From Telopea speciosissima (lineage: Eukaryota > Streptophyta > Magnoliopsida > Proteales > Proteaceae), in NCBI RefSeq assembly GCF_018873765.1, contig NC_057926.1, positions 36,254,946-36,318,945 of the forward strand: 64,000 bases of DNA, written 5' to 3'. The position numbers and the translations under genes are program-made. Every line of letters starts with the position of its first letter. Within the stretch, counting starts at the first letter, position 1. Below, one piece after another: positions 1 through 9,349 of this stretch. The notes under the pieces were generated by a model. It ran no database searches and was not told the origin of the DNA. It saw only the letters and a list, made by a program, of their open reading frames with translations.

Positions 1-278
1 GGTGAAAAAGTGGGCTTTTGGGTGACTCGGGTCACAGACTAGGTAACGGGGGTGAAGGTTTACTTGACCCAGCTGCAACCCTAGGCCGGAAACAAGGTAG
101 GATGCGCAAGATAAAAACATATACTTACAGCTCATCTACTGCCCAAAACCAATTTCTGGAAAATATTTATTACGGGCTTATCCAACCTCTATTCATGCGG
201 TAGGTTTAAGCGTCATATATACATATGCCATACAAAAGAATTTTATTTTAAGAAATAATATTAAATATTTTTTTTTAA

Positions 279-1478
279 TGAAAAATAGCTGTACAGTTGA
301 AAATACAAGGAAAAAAAATGTAACATACAACTAAACCTATTGTATAATTTTAAAAGATAACAATTTCTTTCTACGAAAAATAGCTGTATGGTTGAAAATA
401 CAAGGAAAAAAAGCAACTTACAACTAAACACATCGTATATATAATCAAGATATTCCAAAAATGTTGAAGCTTACCTGATTTTAAAAGGTAACAAATCTTT
501 TTCGAAAAATAGCTGTACCATTGAAAATACAAGGAAAAAAATTGTAACGTACAACTAAACACATTGTATAATTGAGTTATGCCAGAAATATTGAAGCTTA
601 CCTGATTTTAAAAGGTAACAATTTCTTTTAGCAAAAACTAGTTGTACCGTTAAAAATACAAGGAAAAAATTTGTAGCGTACAACTAAACACATTATATAA
701 TCGAGATATGTCAAAAATGTTGAAGCTTACCCCATTTTAAAAGGTAACAATTTCTTTTTTCTGAAAACTTGCTGTACTATTGAAAATACAAGGAAAAAAT
801 TGTAGTGTACAACTAAACACATTGTATAATTGAGATATTTCAAAAAATGGTGAAGCTTACCTGATATTAAAAGGTAACAATTTCTTTTTCCAAAAACTTG
901 TTGTATCGTTGAAAATACAAGGAAAAAAAACTGTAACGTACAACTAAACACATTGTATAATTGAGATAATTAAAAAATAGTGAAGCTTACTTGATATTAA
1001 AAGGTAACAATTCCTTTTTCCAAAAACTTGCTATACTGTTGAAAATACAAGAAAAAAAATTGTAACGTACAACTAAACACATTGTATAATCGAGATATTT
1101 CAAAAATTATTTTTTCAAAAACTTGCTTTACTGTTGAAAATACAAGGAAAAAAAATTGTAACATACAACTAAACACATTGTATAATCGAGATATTTCAAA
1201 AATGTTGAATCTTACCTGATATTAAAAGGTAACAATTTCTTTTTCCAAAAACCAGTTGTACTGTTGAAAATATAAGGAAAAAAATTGTAACGTACAACTA
1301 AACACATTGTATAATCGAGAAATGCCAAAAATGTTGAAGCATACCTGATTTTAAAAAGTAATAAGTTTTTTTTTGTTTTTCTGAAAACTAGATGTACCGT
1401 TGAAAATAGAAGGAAAAAATTTGTAACGTACAACTAACACATTGTATAATCGAGATATGTCAAAAATTTTAAAGCGTA
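279..1478. repeat. Tandem array, ~130-bp unit, about 10 copies
   Basis: The anchor 'gaaaatacaagg' recurs near 394, 524, 654, 783, 912, 1042, 1137, 1267 and 1403, plus a first copy near 299. This gives a period of about 130 bp with one shortened unit (about 95 bp) before 1137. Each unit also carries 'gtacaactaaacacattg' and an 'aaaggtaacaatttc' block. Units differ by scattered substitutions. The short ORFs in it come from the periodicity and I see no gene. Confidence 0.93.
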
Positions 1479-2111
1479 CCTGCTACATTTTTTTTCCTGG
1501 ACAAATACCCGATACATAGTGTAATACACCTATCCAATAATCAAAATATCCTATATAGTAGTACATCATTTGCTACTCTTGGGTTTTTCTTTGGTTCATA
1601 GTAATTTTGGTTACAAATATTTTTCAATAAACCCCAAATTAAACCTTAAACCAATCTGATTAATTTAAAAAAAAAAAAAATTGTAAAATCAATACACAAA
1701 AAACAAAAACAAAAAATCCACAACCGTTTACCCGACCCGATTTCAACCCTTGGCGTGAATAGAAAAAACGTATACTTATAGCTTACCTTACCTACCCCCA
1801 CAAACCAGTGAGTTGCCTATATTTATTATAAGCGTAGCAGAAGGAAGGAAGGAAGAAGCGAAGGTTGACTTTTCACTCTTAATAAAAACGCTCGTTCACC
1901 CATTGTAGCCGTTCCATCTGTCCATGAACAGCCATGCTACATTAACTGACATTATCGGTTTCTGCCCAACGCAGTTATATTCCTCATTTACCTTCTACGG
2001 TCATTTTAATTACCATGTTTTTGGCGAGTTTGTCGAGTGAACCAGTAGAGAGAGAGTAGAGAGAGAGAGAGAGAGTGTGCTGGAAACCAAGCAAGCATAG
2101 AGAGTGATGTG
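1479..2111. other. AT-rich spacer upstream of the HD-Zip gene
   Basis: No coding region is seen. It contains an A-rich tract near 1670 and a stretch near 1735-1790 that loosely resembles the other flank of the tandem array (near 60-140). This stretch probably includes the distal promoter of the downstream gene. Confidence 0.5.
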
Positions 2112-2210
2112 TATATATATAGATACATGGGGGGGATAGATCATAGTTCATAGATGAAGAGAGGAAGAGAGTTGTAGAGAGAGAAAGGAAGAGAGAAGAA
2201 GAGAGAGAGA
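2046..2210. repeat. GA-rich microsatellite tract
   Basis: Runs of (GA)n at 2046-2074 and further purine-rich GA tracts to about 2210 lie in the core promoter and leader of the HD-Zip gene. Such tracts are known binding sites for plant BPC/GAGA-type factors; a role here is inference. Confidence 0.75.
2112..2119 (+). promoter_or_regulatory. Possible TATA box of the HDG5-like gene
   Basis: TATATATA lies 380 bp upstream of the start codon. It sits just after a GA-repeat tract (2046-2074) and before a GA-rich leader. Placement is plausible for a transcript with a long, purine-rich 5' UTR. Alternating TA is common by chance in this AT-rich DNA. Confidence 0.4.
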
Positions 2211-2256
2211 CTTGAACTTCTCTATCTCTGAAAAAAACAGAAGAGTACACCGACAG

Positions 2257-2433
2257 GTTAATCTTCCCCCACACTCTTTTTCTCCCTCTTTCATCAATTA
2301 ATTCTTTCTTTTTCTCCTTTATTTGTTGCTTCAAGCTTTTCATGGCAGTTTTGGAACTCTAATAGATCTTGAAGGTTTTCTCTTTCTTTACAGTTTCCAA
2401 TATAAACTGTTACTGACTCAAAAAATAATGCAG
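2257..2433 (+). other. Possible 5' UTR intron
   Basis: A donor-like 'cgacag|gttaat' at 2257 and an acceptor-like 'aatgcag|gcaaag' ending at 2433 bracket a pyrimidine-rich stretch. Removing it would also remove a short upstream ORF starting at 2341. Several HD-Zip IV genes have a leader intron. Only transcript data can confirm it. Confidence 0.4.
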
Positions 2434-2436
2434 GCA

Positions 2437-2448
2437 AAGAAGAAGAAG

Positions 2449-2479
<31 letters not shown>
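2437..2479. repeat. (AAG)n microsatellite in the leader
   Basis: A nearly perfect run of AAG/GAA triplets, about 14 units, ends 13 bp before the HDG5-like start codon. It is likely in the 5' UTR and length-polymorphic. Confidence 0.9.
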
Positions 2480-2483
<4 letters not shown>

Positions 2484-2491
2484 AAGCAAAG

Positions 2492-5400
2492 ATGTATGGG
2501 GGAGATTGCCAAGTCATTTCATACTTGGGAGGAGGAAGCAGAGTTCCATCGGACACACTTTTCTCATCTCCGATCCAAAACCCTAACCTCAACTTCATGC
2601 CAAACATGCCCTTCAGTCCTTTCTCTCCTACTATCCTTGCTGTAACTCTTCTTAATCATTTTCTCTCTATGTCTATTGTGCATGCTAAAATGCGTTGGGG
2701 GGTGGATGATAAACGGTTCTTAATCTTTGTTGTAGAAGGAGGAGAATACGATGTTGATGATGACAACGATGATGAGAGGGAATAATGAGGAGATAGAGAG
2801 CGGCTCCGGCGGTAGCGGTAGCGGCAGTGGCCATGCTGAGGAAGTTTCCGGTGACGATCAAGAACAAGGGGATGAGGAAGAACAACAGAACCCTAAGAGG
2901 AAACGTTATCACCGTCACACAGCTAGACAGATTCAAGAAATGGAAGCGTAAGCCTCTAATCTACACCACACCACTGAGGAAGCTTCTTCTTCTTTTTTTA
3001 ATATTATTTTTTGGGAATAATTTATTTATTTATTTATTTTTGGACATTTAGGTTGTTTAAGGAATGTCCACACCCGGACGACAAGCAGAGACTGAAACTG
3101 AGCCAAGAACTTGGCCTTAAACCTCGCCAGGTCAAGTTCTGGTTCCAGAACCGGCGGACTCAGTTGAAGGTGCGCATTATAGCAATAACCCCCTTTTGTA
3201 TACTAACATGCGCCTTCCCTCTTTTGTTTTTTTTTTTTTTAAAGCTTTAAATGGGAAGGAAATAAAACCTCACTATCTCATTTGAGATCCTTTTGTGTAG
3301 GCACACCAAGACCGAACAGATAATGTGATGCTTAAAGCTGAGAATGAAAATCTGAAGAAAGTGAACTATCGTCTGCAAGCAGCTTTGAGGAACATTGTCT
3401 GTCCTACCTGCAGTTCCCCGGCCATTTTTGGTGAAATTTCATTCGATGAACAGCAACTTCATATTGAGAATGCAAAGCTCAAGGATGAGGTATATAAGTT
3501 TTTTCTGTTAATTTTAGTTATTTTCTCTATTCATTTTAAGTCGAAATTGTACCCATGTGAAACATTATACTTCACTAGGCATGGTGAGGGGAAGAAAACC
3601 CTACTTCTAAAATTTTTTTATTTTTTTATTTTTTTTTGCAGCTTGCGCGTGTCACTTGCATGGCATCCCAAAGATGCGGTGGCGGCCGGCCAATACAGGC
3701 ATTGGCGGCGCCACCGGCACAATCTGTGCTGATGCCTTCCTTGGACCTTGAAATGGGAATCTACTCCAGGAATTTCCAAGAATCTATTGGAAATTGCAAT
3801 CATATGGTACCGGTACCATCGCTATCGGAGAACCTGTTTATGGCTGGAGGTGGATTGATAATGGAACAGGAGAAGCCATTAGCACTAGAACTAGCTATGG
3901 CTGCAGCTAATGAACTGATGAAGATGTTGCAGACTGATGAGCCTCTCTGGGTCCGAAACAGAAATGATAACAATGAAGTGCTTAATTTGGAAGAGTATGC
4001 AAAGATGTTTCCATGTCCTATTAGCTTGATTAAGGGGCAACAGAATGAAATGAGGACAGAAGCTAGCCGTGGCAGTGCTCTTGTAATAATGAATAGTATC
4101 ACCTTGGTGGAGTCATTCTTAGATGCTGTAAGTCTCCATTTACACAAACAATTTTATAGCATGTTTGAAGCATCTCATAAGATTGAAATACCCTTTATTT
4201 TTTTTGTGTTTCAGAATAAATGGATGGAACTGTTTCCTACCATTGTTCCTAGGGCAAAAACTGTTCAAATTATTACTTCTGGAGTTTCAGGAACTCCCAA
4301 TGGTTCACTTCATCTGGTAATGATCTCAACTGTTCTCTCTATTTTTTTTTAGTACCAAATATTATCTGGGTCCTGGGGAAACCCCAAAATTTTATTAAGA
4401 TAAAAAGGCAATAAGAAAAGAAGGGGGGGGGGGGGTTACACTGCCCGTACTTGACTCAAGTACATCTAACAGAGGAGGCAGAAATGACTATCCTACCCCC
4501 TGCTCGAACACATTGCCCGAGGTGGGGTCTACCTCCCTCTATTAGATGTACTTGATGGTAAAGTACGGGCAGTGTAATTGAGAGGATACAAATTCGGGAT
4601 AACCTGCCTTACCCCAACCCATGAAGAAAAAATCACTCTCAACTAGAAACCAAATCATCTGACCCTTTCCCATCAGTCTTCTTAGTTCCCACTTTTCAAT
4701 CTATTGTTTTGGACAGATGTATGCAGAGTTGCAGGTCCTTTCACCATTGGTTCCTACCCGCGAGGTTCTATTTCTTCGGTATTGCGAACAAAATGAAGAA
4801 GAAGGAAGTTGGACAATTGTTGATTTCCCAATTGATATCTTACATGACAATCACCAATTTTCCTTCTCTATATACAGAAGAAGGCCATCTGGTTGCATCA
4901 TTGCAGATATGCCTAATGGATATTCGAGGGTATGGATTGAAATGTGCTTAATTTATTTGACTTTTTAAATGGCATTTTTAGCTTCTTAGTTTCATTTTGA
5001 TGATTTAATGGAGCCATTTCAACACAGGTTAAATGGGTAGAACATATAGAGATAGAGAATAAACTAGTTCATCAGGTTTTCAATCAATATGTAACTAGTG
5101 GAATGGCATTTGGGGCACAGCGCTGGTTAGCAGTTTTACAAAGGCAGTGTGAGAGGTTTGCAAGTCTCATGGCAAGAAATATATCTGATCTTGGAGGTAC
5201 TTGTCTCTTTTTAACCTTTCCCTACATTGAGATTTAATGTTGTACATTAAAGTATTGGACTTTGTTTTGATACATTTGTGTTTATTATGGTATTAATACA
5301 TGATAATAAAGCAAATTCTATATAAAGTTACTTAAGTGTGTGTGTGAATGAGATATTGGTATCATGGACAATTTTGGTCTCCGTCGATGAATCGTTATTT

Positions 5401-7641
5401 TCTCCTGTTACAGCACAGTGTTGTATTGCATCGTGCGGCGCTGCAGAGGTCATGTGGCACAGAGGGCCCCACATGGTGTACATGGCCTCTGCAGCCGCCG
5501 TACGATGCATTACAACACCGTGCTGTAATAGGAGAGGATAAAAATTACTCCGTCGATACCAATCCGATATCGATCTGGATCTCCTCCCCACCCCCCCCCC
5601 CCCCTCCAAATATCAGCCCAGATCGATTGGTTCTTCGTTTTCATTAAAAGTCGAGGTTTTTATGTATGTCCCATTCCATGGTCGTCAAAGTAAGCCCAGT
5701 CTCCCACTCCAGAGAAAAAGATGGAGTAGCTGCAATCCATAGGGAGTCCAGCTTCAACCATGAATAACAGTGATGAAGGGAAAATCATTTTGTCTCCATA
5801 TCAGAGACAAAATGGGATCAAATGAAAGGTCTATGTACTATTCATTTAGAAGGTTGAAATAAATTTCTATATTTCTAATTCTTTTGGTACATAATTCATT
5901 TTTTACTGTGTGTATATTGCAGTGATACCATCTCCTGAGGCAAGGAAGAACTTGATGAAACTGGCACAAAGGATGATAAGAACATTTTGTGTTAACATTA
6001 GCACATCTGGAGGTCAATCATGGACATCTCTCTCTGATGCTATAGAAGACACTGTTCGTATAACAACAAGGAAAAACACAGAACCTGGCCAACCCAATGG
6101 CCTAATCTTAAGTGCTGTTTCAACAACTTGGCTTCCATTTCCACCTCATCAGGTCTTTGATCTCTTGAGGGATGAAAACCGCAGATCTCAGGTTAGTAAA
6201 AACAATTTCTTTTTTTTTTTTTTAAGTCTTCAGTTATCTCTTGGAACAATAAATAGGAAATGGAAAGAAATTACTAACCTTTCTGTTTGACAGTTGGATG
6301 TTCTTTCAAGTGGGAATTCATTACATGAGGTTGCTCATATTGCAAATGGCTCTGATCCTGGGAATTGCATTTCTCTTCTTCGCATAAATGTAAGTTCATC
6401 ATCTTTGTCGTTTGTGTTCTTAGATAGCACAAAATGACCACTCTACCCCCCATGGAAGGCGAAAACCTCACCCTTATTGATGCTTCCGTGCCCTCTGTCA
6501 TCATGGACCTCTCAATTGTGATAGGGCCACATTGCCTTTCAGGAACCTGTAGTGGAAAGTGCCATAGGGGTCCATTAATCTAAGTCTAGATCAGCTTACA
6601 CATACGCGTATGGTTATGTACGGTTAGGTGATGACATATGTACTTTTTGCTTTAATAAATACCCCACCATGCCCTCCCATATGTGTAGGTTTCATGTCTA
6701 GTTGGGTGATGACATGCCTTTTTTGTTATTTTCATAAATGCCCTTCTATGCCATCTTAATGGCAATGGGTGGGAGACATGTCATCACCTGTCTATGGTAG
6801 ATGAACAAAGATTCTCCCATCAACTCCATCAAATAAGGGGTGTAGGGAGTTTTATGTCATTTTGGATTGACATTTATGTCAATTTGACTGCATTTAATGT
6901 AGATTATGCATATGTACGGCCCTGCGTGAAAACTTTTGCCTAAAGCATATGTCTTATTAGCTTAAGGGAAGCAGTTTTCTATACGGGCCCGCCACACTCC
7001 CATGGGTCTATCTCTCTCCTCCTTAAAATAAGGGGGTAGAGGTGTCTTTTCACATGGGGAAGAGAGAGATAAACTCATGAGAATGCCGGCGTAGGTCATA
7101 CTCCCGTACAGAGATCTTTTTCCTACTAACTTATTATTGCTTCCTTGTGGAATGAATGCAGGCACCAAGCAACTCTTCTCAGAATGTAGAGCTGATACTG
7201 CAGGAAAGCTACGCTGAACCAGGTGGTAGTCTGATCATCTACACCACCATCGATGTCGATGCCGTCCAGCTCGTGATGAGCGGTGATGATCCATCTTACA
7301 TCCCCATCCTCCCTGTAGGCTTCTTAGTGCTTCCTGTGGGTCCCACCGACAGTGATGGAAACCTAAACAACAACAGCATCGACGTCAATGGACCCTCTTC
7401 AGGCTCTTTACTCACTGTAGGGCTTCAGGTGTTGGCAAGCACCATCCCAACTGCAAAACTCAGCCTCTCAAGCGTGGCAGCCATCACTAACCATCTCTGC
7501 AACGCAGTTCACCAAATCAATGCAGCTCTCAGCACCAGTGCTGCTAACAGCGGCAGCGGCAGTGGCAGTGGCAGTGGTGGTGGTGGTGAAGGTGAACCCA
7601 CCACTAGAGGTGGAGATGAACCCACCACTGCATCCGAGTGA
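2492..7641 (+). CDS. HDG5: HD-Zip class IV homeodomain transcription factor, HDG5-like
   Basis: Eleven coding exons were placed by GT-AG sites and reading phase: 2492-2641, 2736-2947, 3052-3169, 3301-3489, 3642-4127, 4215-4316, 4717-4929, 5028-5196, 5923-6191, 6294-6389 and 7162-7641. They sum to 2484 nt, or 827 aa, the normal size for the class. The homeodomain covers about residues 103-160, including the helix-3 stretch '[13 protein letters not shown]'. A class-IV loop-interrupted zipper with CPTC follows (about 161-235). A START domain (about 301-546) and the HD-SAD C-terminal region (about 547-780) complete the layout. The N-terminus 'MYGGDCQV' and the KEEN motif after intron 1 point to HDG5 rather than PDF2/ATML1/ANL2. 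Family members are nuclear factors acting in epidermis and trichome patterning through L1-box promoters. Reading through intron 1 meets a stop, so splicing there is needed. An unusual Ser-Gly-rich tail ends the protein. The gene looks intact. Confidence 0.93.
4436..4577. mobile_element. Small inverted-repeat element in HDG5 intron 6
   Basis: 'ttacactgcccgtactt' at the left end is the exact inverse of the right end, and the homology continues with a small loop through 'aagtacatctaa', giving about 35-bp inverted termini around 142 bp. A G-tract abuts the left end. I could not find a clean target duplication, so the superfamily is not assigned. Confidence 0.75.
5389..5547. mobile_element. Foldback MITE in HDG5 intron 8, 10-bp target duplication
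   Basis: The 159-bp segment is flanked by the exact direct repeat CTCCGTCGAT (5379-5388 and 5548-5557). Its halves are inverted copies over most of their length: the left arm has 'ttacagcacagtgttgta' and the inverted right arm 'ttacagcacggtgttgta'. A target duplication of 9-11 bp with long inverted repeats is typical of Mutator-like MITEs. The transcript would fold into a long hairpin within the intron. Confidence 0.85.
6889..6896 (-). promoter_or_regulatory. L1-box-like motif in HDG5 intron 10
   Basis: TGCATTTA is the exact inverse of the L1 box TAAATGCA that HD-Zip IV proteins bind. It extends to 'gcatttaatg', close to the pseudo-palindromic HD-Zip IV site. An 8-mer like this is expected a couple of times by chance in 64 kb, so function is speculative. 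Confidence 0.25.
6965..7123. mobile_element. Probable Mutator-like MITE in HDG5 intron 10
   Basis: The left end 'gggaagcagttttctatacg' and the inverted right end 'ggaaaaagatctctgtacgg' are related. Flanking 10-mers TATTAGCTTA and TACTAACTTA match at 8 of 10 positions. The termini resemble those of the better-preserved element at 61854-62011. Size is about 159 bp. Confidence 0.5.
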
Positions 7642-7851
7642 CAGTGTGGAAGTCCCGGCAGGAATTACCTTAAGCCTCCTTCCCTTAGGATTAAGCTAAA
7701 CAGGTACCCTTGTGCTGAAAATGACAATAATGCCCTCCTTCTGGGCATTATTGTCATTTCTTGTTCAATGGATGGGAAAAGTGAGAGGGAGGCTTTGGTA
7801 AATCTGCTGGAAATAGATATAGGCATTTTTTCTTTTTTTGGGGGAAACAGA

Positions 7852-7857
7852 AATAAA
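7852..7857 (+). terminator. Possible polyadenylation signal of HDG5
   Basis: AATAAA lies about 210 bp after the stop codon; a second copy is at 8307-8312. Either could serve as the near-upstream element of the 3' end. Confidence 0.35.
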
Positions 7858-9008
7858 GACATTGAATATAGTGAATTTTAGGTAGCGAGCAAATGGGAAT
7901 TTTCATATTTTCTATGGGATAAAAGTGGAGAAAAAGGATGTTATAGAGGAAGTCAAGAGCGCACCAAATGAGATCATTGCTTCTTGGTAAGGCGAGGGTT
8001 CCCAAATTTCTAAACCCACCACCATTAATGGTGGGTGATGGGGAAGAAAAGCTGGCTTCACCTGTTAGCAAGGGTGGTGGTTCGGGAATTGACTTCCCTT
8101 GTTGGGCTTTTTTGTGGTTTTAATTGAAGTTTCCCTTGTGTTCTTAGTTCTTAGTTCTTACTAAATGAAATAAAATGTTTCCCTTTCGTTGTTGCCTTTA
8201 GTGAATCTGCTTTGCTCCCTGTTGTGATGCAATATTTCCTCCTGTTATTTTCTCTATTAATAGTGATTTGAATGAACACAGAACAACCTGAGCACCTGTT
8301 ACTTAGAATAAATATAAATTTATTAATAAGTAGAAAATTTGGTAGGGAGCATATATACATGGGGTCCCCAATCAATAATTGACCTTTCAATCCTGTGGGT
8401 CCTCAATCTGTTGCTGCAAGGCCCTGTGGTGATTTCAATGAAGTTCTGAATCCTGGGGATAAGTTGGGAGGGAAATCTTCTTCCCAATTTAACTCGGCAG
8501 CCTAGGCTTTTAAAGATTTTAATTAATTTCTTTGACTTAACAAAAATTTCTTTATCTGGGTCCTTATTTGATTGGACAAGTGTGCAAAGATCTCTCAATT
8601 TTGATAAAGGAATGTTTAGATAGATGTTTGGTTTTTCCTTCATATGGTTATCTATTTGGCCTCAAGCGTTTCTTAAGTATTACCCTTAAGTAGATTTAGA
8701 TCATAATCCTATTTTACTTCACACTTCACCAAATAGAGCTCTCTTTTAGAAAACTTTTTCATTTTCAAGTATCCTAGTTTAGGGGTGCAACAGGATTGGG
8801 GTGGGCTGGGTTTTTTAAAACCCTAGCCCAACCCTCGGTTCCCTTAACTCAGCCTTGTCCCATTTAGTTCATCCCTGATTGACTTTGATTTTGGGGTGGG
8901 TTGGCCTTGATTGACCATGTTGGCCACTAAGTTTTGCTATTTTAGGGTCAGATTGGCCCTGATTGACCTTGTCTACTCCTAAGTATTATTTTAAACTATT
9001 AATGTATC
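7858..9008. other. Intergenic spacer with degenerate repeat DNA
   Basis: There is no supported gene. From about 8782 a G/C-rich stretch beginning 'aggggtgcaacagg' with repeated 'gggttgg' and 'aaccctagcccaaccc' resembles the ends of the hAT-like dispersed repeat also seen near 59620-60060. Confidence 0.5.
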
Positions 9009-9039
9009 TGATATTCCTAGGTTGTATACTTGTATGAGT

Positions 9040-9349
9040 TAGAAAATTCTATAGGACTGTTGTTCGACCGGCCATGATGTATGGGGCAGAATGTTGGGTA
9101 GTTAAAAAGTGTCATATTGATAAGCTTTGTGTAGTAGAGATGAGGGTGTTAAGATGGATGTATGGAAAAACAAGAAAGGATAAAGTACGGAATGAACATA
9201 TTAGATCGGACTCGAGAGTAGCCCCGATCAATGACAAACTACGAGAGAGTCGTCTAATGTGGTATGGTCATATTCAACAAGGGCCTAGTGATGCCCCCCA
9301 GTAAGGAGGAATGATATGATTCCGATTGAAAAGTCTAAATGATCTAGGG
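9040..9349 (+). pseudogene. LINE reverse transcriptase C-terminal fragment
   Basis: The open stretch 9074-9304 encodes 76 aa, including 'AECWVVKKCHIDKL', 'VLRWMYGKTRKDKVRNEHI' and 'LRESRLMWYGHIQ'. This is the conserved region just after the RT domain in plant RTE-type LINEs. The frame stops at 9302, and the rest is displaced to 12351-12480 beyond the inserted LTR. Confidence 0.85.

Noticed and set aside
279..1478. CRISPR-like regular array
   Set aside because: The ~130-bp units are direct tandem repeats with no short repeat/unique spacer pattern, in a plant nuclear genome.
2492..2785. Continuous 97-aa reading through the first HDG5 intron
   Set aside because: After residue 50 it departs from the family and hits a stop. 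The GT at 2642 and AG at 2735 restore the conserved KEEN motif in phase.
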